Origin: Flavobacteriaceae bacterium
GTDB lineage: Bacteria; Bacteroidota; Bacteroidia; Flavobacteriales; Weeksellaceae
Assembly: GCA_031289875.1 (NCBI GenBank)
Contig: JAITOO010000206.1
Location: forward strand, 1 to 10,618
DNA length: 10,618 nucleotides
Direction: 5' to 3'
Below the pieces are notes generated by a model. That model was not told the origin of the DNA and ran no database searches. It saw only the letters and a program-made list of their open reading frames with translations. Made by a program: the position numbers and the translations under genes. Positions 7,190 through 10,618 of this stretch are shown in pieces (the first letter of the stretch is position 1; each line of letters starts with the position of its first letter).

Positions 7190-7217
7190 TTTGGTTGTAA
7201 TCTATATTACGTTTGAG

Positions 7218-7250
7218 CAAAAATACATTTTATTTGTTTCCCTTTTCAAA
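7218..7250 (-). promoter_or_regulatory. Predicted Bacteroidota-type promoter for ccoS-NO-Q-P
   Basis: On the minus strand, TTTG (7247-7250) is followed after 21 bases by TATTTTTG (7218-7225). This fits the Bacteroidota primary sigma pattern TTTG/N19-21/TAnnTTTG. The predicted start of transcription near 7211 leaves a leader of about 20 bases before the ccoS ATG. The -33 element lies within a larger inverted repeat (ATTTGTT 7232-7238 and AACAAAT 7258-7264), a possible regulator site. Confidence 0.65.
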
Positions 7251-7281
7251 AAAAATGAACAAATCCTAAGATTTTGTTAAA

Positions 7282-7300
7282 ATTTAGACGCATTCTAAAT
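7282..7300 (-). terminator. Weak hairpin after ccoI
   Basis: A 7-bp perfect stem (ATTTAGA/TCTAAAT) with a 5-base loop starts about 20 bases after the ccoI stop and is followed by only four T on the minus strand. The stem is A+T-rich, so termination is likely partial. Its position just upstream of the ccoS promoter would also suit a protein-binding site. Confidence 0.35.
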
Positions 7301-7320
7301 AATATCTTTGCTAATTTTTG

Positions 7321-9720
7321 TCATAACTCTTTATTAAACATTCTGTTACCTATCAATAAAGTAGTAAAAGTAGTAAAAGCCACAACCGAAATGGAGCTTA
7401 TCGGCATGAGTATCGCCGCCACCAGCGGAGAAAGCCTGCCCGCTACCGCAAAACTCAACCCTATAATATTGTAACAGAAACTGATAGCAAAGCAAATTGA
7501 CACAATAATCAAGGTTATTTTGGACAAACGCAAATACTCCGGCAAATACGTGAAATTTGCCCCGTCAAGTATCGCATCGGACGAAGGAGTGAAACTATTC
7601 ACGTCATCGGCAATCGCCACGCCAACGTTGGACTGCTTCAATGCTCCGGCATCGTTCAACCCGTCGCCGAGCATCATCACAAAACCCCCATTCTCCTGTA
7701 ACTCCTTAATATAGTCCAATTTGCTCTGAGGAGATTGATTAAACTGCATTACCGTCCCCGAAGGGAAGATTTTTTCCAGCATTTCTTTTTCCGAATCGTT
7801 GTCGCCGCTCAACAGCGAAATCCGATACTTGTTCAGCCCTTGAATCGTATCTTCAATTCCCTTTCTGTACTGATTAAAAAACACATAGCGCCCTTTGTTC
7901 ACGCCATCAATATTGATGAAAACCGAAGTTTCCTGACGGATTTTTTTTTGATGATTGACAAAACTCGGCGACCCGATGACCAGTTCATGCCCTCCTGCTC
8001 TGCCTTTGATTCCTTTTCCGACGATTTCTTCAAAATTTTCAACAGGAAGATATTCATTTTCTGCTTCGATGAAATCGTACAGCGTGCGGCTCAGCGGATG
8101 ATTGGAATTTTGCAGAACGGCTTTGAGGCTGACAAGTTCGTTTTTCGTCAATTTTTCTCCTTCATAGGTGATTTTTGCCGCCTTATTGATAGTCAGCGTT
8201 CCTGTCTTGTCTAAAACGATGTGATTGACCCGTGACAATTTTTCTACGGTAATGGAGTCTTTGACGTAAAATTTTTTCCGCCCGAAAACCCTCATCATGT
8301 TGCCGATGGTGAACGGCGCAGATAATGCCAGCGCACAAGGGCAGGCGACAATCAAAATGGCGGAAATGACTTGATACATTTGTGAAATGTTTTTTTGAAC
8401 AAAATACCAGTATAACCCGCTTAACACTGTGATAATCAGAATGGCAGATACAAAATACCTGCTGATATTGTTGGTAATCGTAGCAATAGTGGAATTTTCT
8501 TTTTTAAAGGCTTCATTGTTCCAGAGTTGTGTCAAATAACTCTGATTCACTTCTTTAATAATTTCCAGTTCCACTGCGGCTCCTACCTGTTTTCCGCCGG
8601 CAAAAACCTTTTCTCCGCTTTTCTTTTCGATTAATCCGGATTCGCCCGTGATGAAACTGTTGTCAATAAAGGCTTCGCCGCGAATCAAAATCGAATCGGC
8701 AGGAATAATTTCGTTATTCCTTATTAATATGCGGTCGCCGACTTTGAGTTCCGAAATCAAAACGTTTTCCTGACGGATTTCTTTGGAATTATCTGCAAAA
8801 GCGAGTTTAGTAACGGCAATCGGGTAAAAGGACTTGTAATCCCTATCGAAAGCAAGAGTTTTGTAGGTTCTCTGTTGAAAATATTTTCCGAGCATCATGA
8901 AAAACATCAGCCCGCAGAGGGAATCGAAATAGCCGTTGCTCAGCCCTGTGTAAGCCTCGTAGCAACTGCGGAAAAACAGCGCCGCCAGCCCGATGACAAT
9001 GGGTAAATCTATGTTCAGGATTCCGTGTCTGAGCGCAGACCAAGCAGATTTGTAATAATCTACGGCACAATAAAATACCACAGGGAGCGAAAGCAGAAAC
9101 ATCAGCGTTCGGAAAAGGTGGTTATACTGTTCGAGCCAAATATCTCCCTTGCCGAAAAACTCGGGAAACGCCAACAGCATGATGTTTCCAAAACAGAAAC
9201 CTGCCACGCCGATTTTTATAATCAGCGACCTGTCCACTTTTTCGGGTTTTTTATCGACCGTTTCGAGACTGATAATCGGTTTGTAGCCCAAATCTGTCAG
9301 AAAATCAGCAAGTTCGCTGAGTTTGTAAGTTTCGCTTCGATAGGCAAGCTGTACAGTTTTTGCTGTAAAATTCACCGTCGAATAAATGATGCTTTTGTTG
9401 ATGTCTTTCAAACTTTCCAACAGCCAAACGCATGAACCACAATGTATTACAGGGACTTTAAAGGTAACCAGCGTTATGCCTCCTTCGGAATAATCTATCA
9501 ATTTGTCAAAGATATGAGGGGTATCCAGAAACTCAAAATGGTTTTGGACGGTTTCGGGGCGAATACCTGCTTTGGCGTTCAGCTCATAATAATTTTCCAA
9601 ATTATGCAGATTTAGAATTTCATAGACAGATTTGCAGCCGTTACAGCAAAAAATTTTTTCATCAAATTCTATCAAGTGATTTTCAATCTCTTGTCCGCAA
9701 TGGAAACACGTTTGCTTCAT
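7321..9720 (-). CDS. ccoI: CcoI/FixI copper-transporting P1B-type ATPase
   Basis: A 799-residue inner-membrane pump that exports Cu(I) to the periplasmic side for the CuB centre of cbb3 oxidase. Domains in order: an N-terminal Cys-rich metal-binding segment (CFHC at 5-8, CCNGC at 25-29), a heavy-metal-associated domain with HCGSC (Cys94, Cys97), helices near 165-253 and 264-280, actuator domain with TGE (358-360), CPC transport motif (460-462), phosphorylation site DKTGT (Asp504), His541-Pro542 of the nucleotide domain, GDGLND (685-690), and final helices with Tyr750-Asn751 and MPISS (772-776). All P1B-1 hallmarks are intact and the length is usual for the Bacteroidota form. The ATG at 9718-9720 follows a short GAAAG. 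The gene faces the Crp/Fnr regulator across a shared promoter region. Near its 3' end a 9-bp tandem repeat (7361-7378) encodes a repeated Phe-Thr-Thr in the last helix. Confidence 0.97.
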   Translation of the reverse strand: MKQTCFHCGQEIENHLIEFDEKIFCCNGCKSVYEILNLHNLENYYELNAKAGIRPETVQNHFEFLDTPHIFDKLIDYSEGGITLVTFKVPVIHCGSCVWLLESLKDINKSIIYSTVNFTAKTVQLAYRSETYKLSELADFLTDLGYKPIISLETVDKKPEKVDRSLIIKIGVAGFCFGNIMLLAFPEFFGKGDIWLEQYNHLFRTLMFLLSLPVVFYCAVDYYKSAWSALRHGILNIDLPIVIGLAALFFRSCYEAYTGLSNGYFDSLCGLMFFMMLGKYFQQRTYKTLAFDRDYKSFYPIAVTKLAFADNSKEIRQENVLISELKVGDRILIRNNEIIPADSILIRGEAFIDNSFITGESGLIEKKSGEKVFAGGKQVGAAVELEIIKEVNQSYLTQLWNNEAFKKENSTIATITNNISRYFVSAILIITVLSGLYWYFVQKNISQMYQVISAILIVACPCALALSAPFTIGNMMRVFGRKKFYVKDSITVEKLSRVNHIVLDKTGTLTINKAAKITYEGEKLTKNELVSLKAVLQNSNHPLSRTLYDFIEAENEYLPVENFEEIVGKGIKGRAGGHELVIGSPSFVNHQKKIRQETSVFINIDGVNKGRYVFFNQYRKGIEDTIQGLNKYRISLLSGDNDSEKEMLEKIFPSGTVMQFNQSPQSKLDYIKELQENGGFVMMLGDGLNDAGALKQSNVGVAIADDVNSFTPSSDAILDGANFTYLPEYLRLSKITLIIVSICFAISFCYNIIGLSFAVAGRLSPLVAAILMPISSISVVAFTTFTTLLIGNRMFNKEL

Positions 9721-9771
9721 CTTTCACAATTTGTTTTTTTGTTTTTTATTTAATAATAACAACAGAATATG

Positions 9772-9779
9772 CAAAGATA
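9772..9779 (-). promoter_or_regulatory. -7 element of the ccoI promoter
   Basis: TATCTTTG on the minus strand matches TAnnTTTG exactly. No clear TTTG is present 19-21 bases upstream, which would fit a promoter that needs an activator. The predicted leader before ccoI is about 45 bases. Confidence 0.55.
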
Positions 9780-9801
9780 TTCTTTTTAATTGAGAAAGAA
9801 T
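9779..9801. promoter_or_regulatory. Candidate operator between the divergent promoters
   Basis: Inverted repeat ATTCTTT (9779-9785) and AAAGAAT (9795-9801) with a 9-base spacer, centred at 9790. It sits midway between the two outward-facing -7 elements, abutting the ccoI one. Its position suits a dimeric regulator controlling both genes, most simply the adjacent Crp/Fnr protein. It does not match the classical FNR box (TTGAT-N4-ATCAA). Confidence 0.45.
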
Positions 9802-9804
9802 TAT

Positions 9805-9812
9805 TAATTTTG
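9805..9812 (+). promoter_or_regulatory. -7 element of the regulator promoter
   Basis: TAATTTTG matches TAnnTTTG. The -33 region is poor (no TTTG at the expected distance, where the candidate operator lies instead). The predicted leader before the ATG at 9848 is about 30 bases. Confidence 0.5.
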
Positions 9813-9847
9813 TCGTCCCAAAAGAAAAGACTAATATTTATCATAAT

Positions 9848-10573
9848 ATGATTGATTATAACAATACAATAACTGATTCTGCTGAATTGATTCTTTCCGA
9901 AATTCATAACCCAGACGTTCTCAAGCAGTTCTCTCAAGAAGAATTAGACTTAATCAATAATGAGGTTAAGGAAATTCATTATGAAAAAGGGCAGAAAATT
10001 ATTCAGGAAGGGTCTCGCCCGACAGGAATATATTGCATCACACAAGGGACGGCAAAGCTCTACAAAAGCGGTTTTAACGGTAAAGAACAAATCCTGCGTT
10101 TTATGAAAAAAGGCGAAATCATTGCCTACCGCTCCCTCCTCTCCGATGAGGATTTTGCTTCTTCCTGTTCTGCATTAGACGGCTTGGCGGCAGTTTACGT
10201 TCCGGAAGCTACTTTTCATAAGTTATTAGCACTCAGCCCAACAGTATCTATTGAACTTTTAAAAAAGTTAGCTATAGATTTGGGAAATGCAGAAAAAACC
10301 ATTACGCTTCTTGCTCAAAAAACTGTGAGAGAAAGACTTGCCGAGATTCTTCTCTGGCTTGAAAGCAAATTAGGCGTGGACGAAAACGGCTTCATCAAAA
10401 TTTCGCTCACGCGAGAAGAAACCGCAAACTTGGTTGGAACGGCAACTGAAAGCGCCATCCGCCTGATTTCAGAATTTAAAAGCGACGGTTTCATCGAAGT
10501 AATAGGACGTAGAATCAAACTCCTTGATAAACCGAGGCTTATCAGACTCGGAGAAGGACACGTACCTATTTAA
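9848..10573 (+). CDS. Crp/Fnr-family transcription regulator
   Basis: A 241-residue regulator with an N-terminal cyclic-nucleotide-binding-like beta-barrel (about 24-130; EKGQKIIQEGSRPTGIYCIT typical of the fold), a long dimer helix (about 131-172) and a C-terminal winged helix-turn-helix (about 184-226). The recognition helix region TATESAIRLISEF keeps the Glu (201) and Arg (205) that contact DNA in CRP and FNR, but has Ile where FNR has Ser. It has only two cysteines (63 and 107), so the four-Cys cluster site of FNR is absent. The cAMP-binding Arg-Ser pair of CRP is not evident. Divergent placement from ccoI suggests control of cbb3 oxidase genes, perhaps in response to low oxygen or redox state by an unknown signal. 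The start has no Shine-Dalgarno sequence. Confidence 0.92.
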   Translation: MIDYNNTITDSAELILSEIHNPDVLKQFSQEELDLINNEVKEIHYEKGQKIIQEGSRPTGIYCITQGTAKLYKSGFNGKEQILRFMKKGEIIAYRSLLSDEDFASSCSALDGLAAVYVPEATFHKLLALSPTVSIELLKKLAIDLGNAEKTITLLAQKTVRERLAEILLWLESKLGVDENGFIKISLTREETANLVGTATESAIRLISEFKSDGFIEVIGRRIKLLDKPRLIRLGEGHVPI

Positions 10574-10618
10574 AAATCAATCAATTTACCTGTCAAACAA
10601 GCCCGTCGCCCAAAAATG
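10574..10618. other. Short non-coding end of window
   Basis: No terminator hairpin is seen in the 45 bases after the regulator. The window ends on ATG, which could be the start of a further gene but cannot be judged. Confidence 0.3.

Noticed and set aside
7190..7320. Classical FNR box (TTGAT-N4-ATCAA) upstream of ccoS or ccoI
   Set aside because: I looked for it here and in 9721-9847 and found no match, only other inverted repeats.
7735..8214. 159-codon open frame on the plus strand
   Set aside because: It lies wholly antisense to the ATP-binding part of ccoI and shows no family motif or ribosome binding site.
1..10618. tRNA, rRNA, CRISPR array, insertion sequence or phage genes
   Set aside because: No cloverleaf, spaced repeats, transposase motif or terminal inverted repeats were seen on reading either strand.

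Overview
The window carries a complete gene set for making a cbb3-type (high oxygen affinity) haem-copper terminal oxidase, with a divergent Crp/Fnr-type regulator at its right end. The organism is very probably a member of the Bacteroidota, most likely Flavobacteriales and perhaps Weeksellaceae-like. Four things point there: subunits I and II are fused in one protein, promoters fit the Bacteroidota pattern TTTG/N19-21/TAnnTTTG, most genes lack a Shine-Dalgarno sequence, and the gene order resembles that of Flavobacteria. The family placement is recalled protein resemblance, not a computed tree.

Layout, right to left. A Crp/Fnr-family regulator (9848-10573, +) diverges from ccoI (7321-9720, -), which encodes a copper P1B-type ATPase. 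The 127-base gap between them holds two back-to-back -7 elements around an inverted repeat. A 131-base gap follows ccoI, with a weak hairpin and a good promoter. Then come ccoS (6998-7189), the ccoNO fusion (4753-6972), ccoQ (4537-4728) and ccoP (3582-4535). A strong hairpin terminator or attenuator (3525-3564) separates these structural genes from ccoG (2024-3484), ccoH/fixH (1552-2013) and a SafE/DsbD-like membrane protein gene (833-1561). All eight are on the minus strand.

How they work together. CcoNO carries the catalytic haem b/b3-CuB centre and a monohaem cytochrome c domain. CcoP is the second cytochrome c subunit and has one haem motif here, not the classical two. CcoQ is the small subunit. 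CcoI, CcoG, CcoH, CcoS and probably the SafE-like protein supply copper and assist assembly. The regulator lacks the cysteines of FNR, so direct iron-sulphur oxygen sensing is unlikely.

The left end (1-832) is more A+T-rich and not obviously linked to respiration. It has an unidentified open frame running in from the edge (1-201, +), about 150 bases with nothing convincing, and a small unknown gene (430-714, -). That gene appears to continue in a shifted frame to 348, possibly through a frameshift. No RNA gene, CRISPR array, insertion sequence or complete mobile element was seen. This is mainly a well-known respiratory locus; the observations worth a second look are its control sites, the monohaem CcoP and the possible frameshift at the left.
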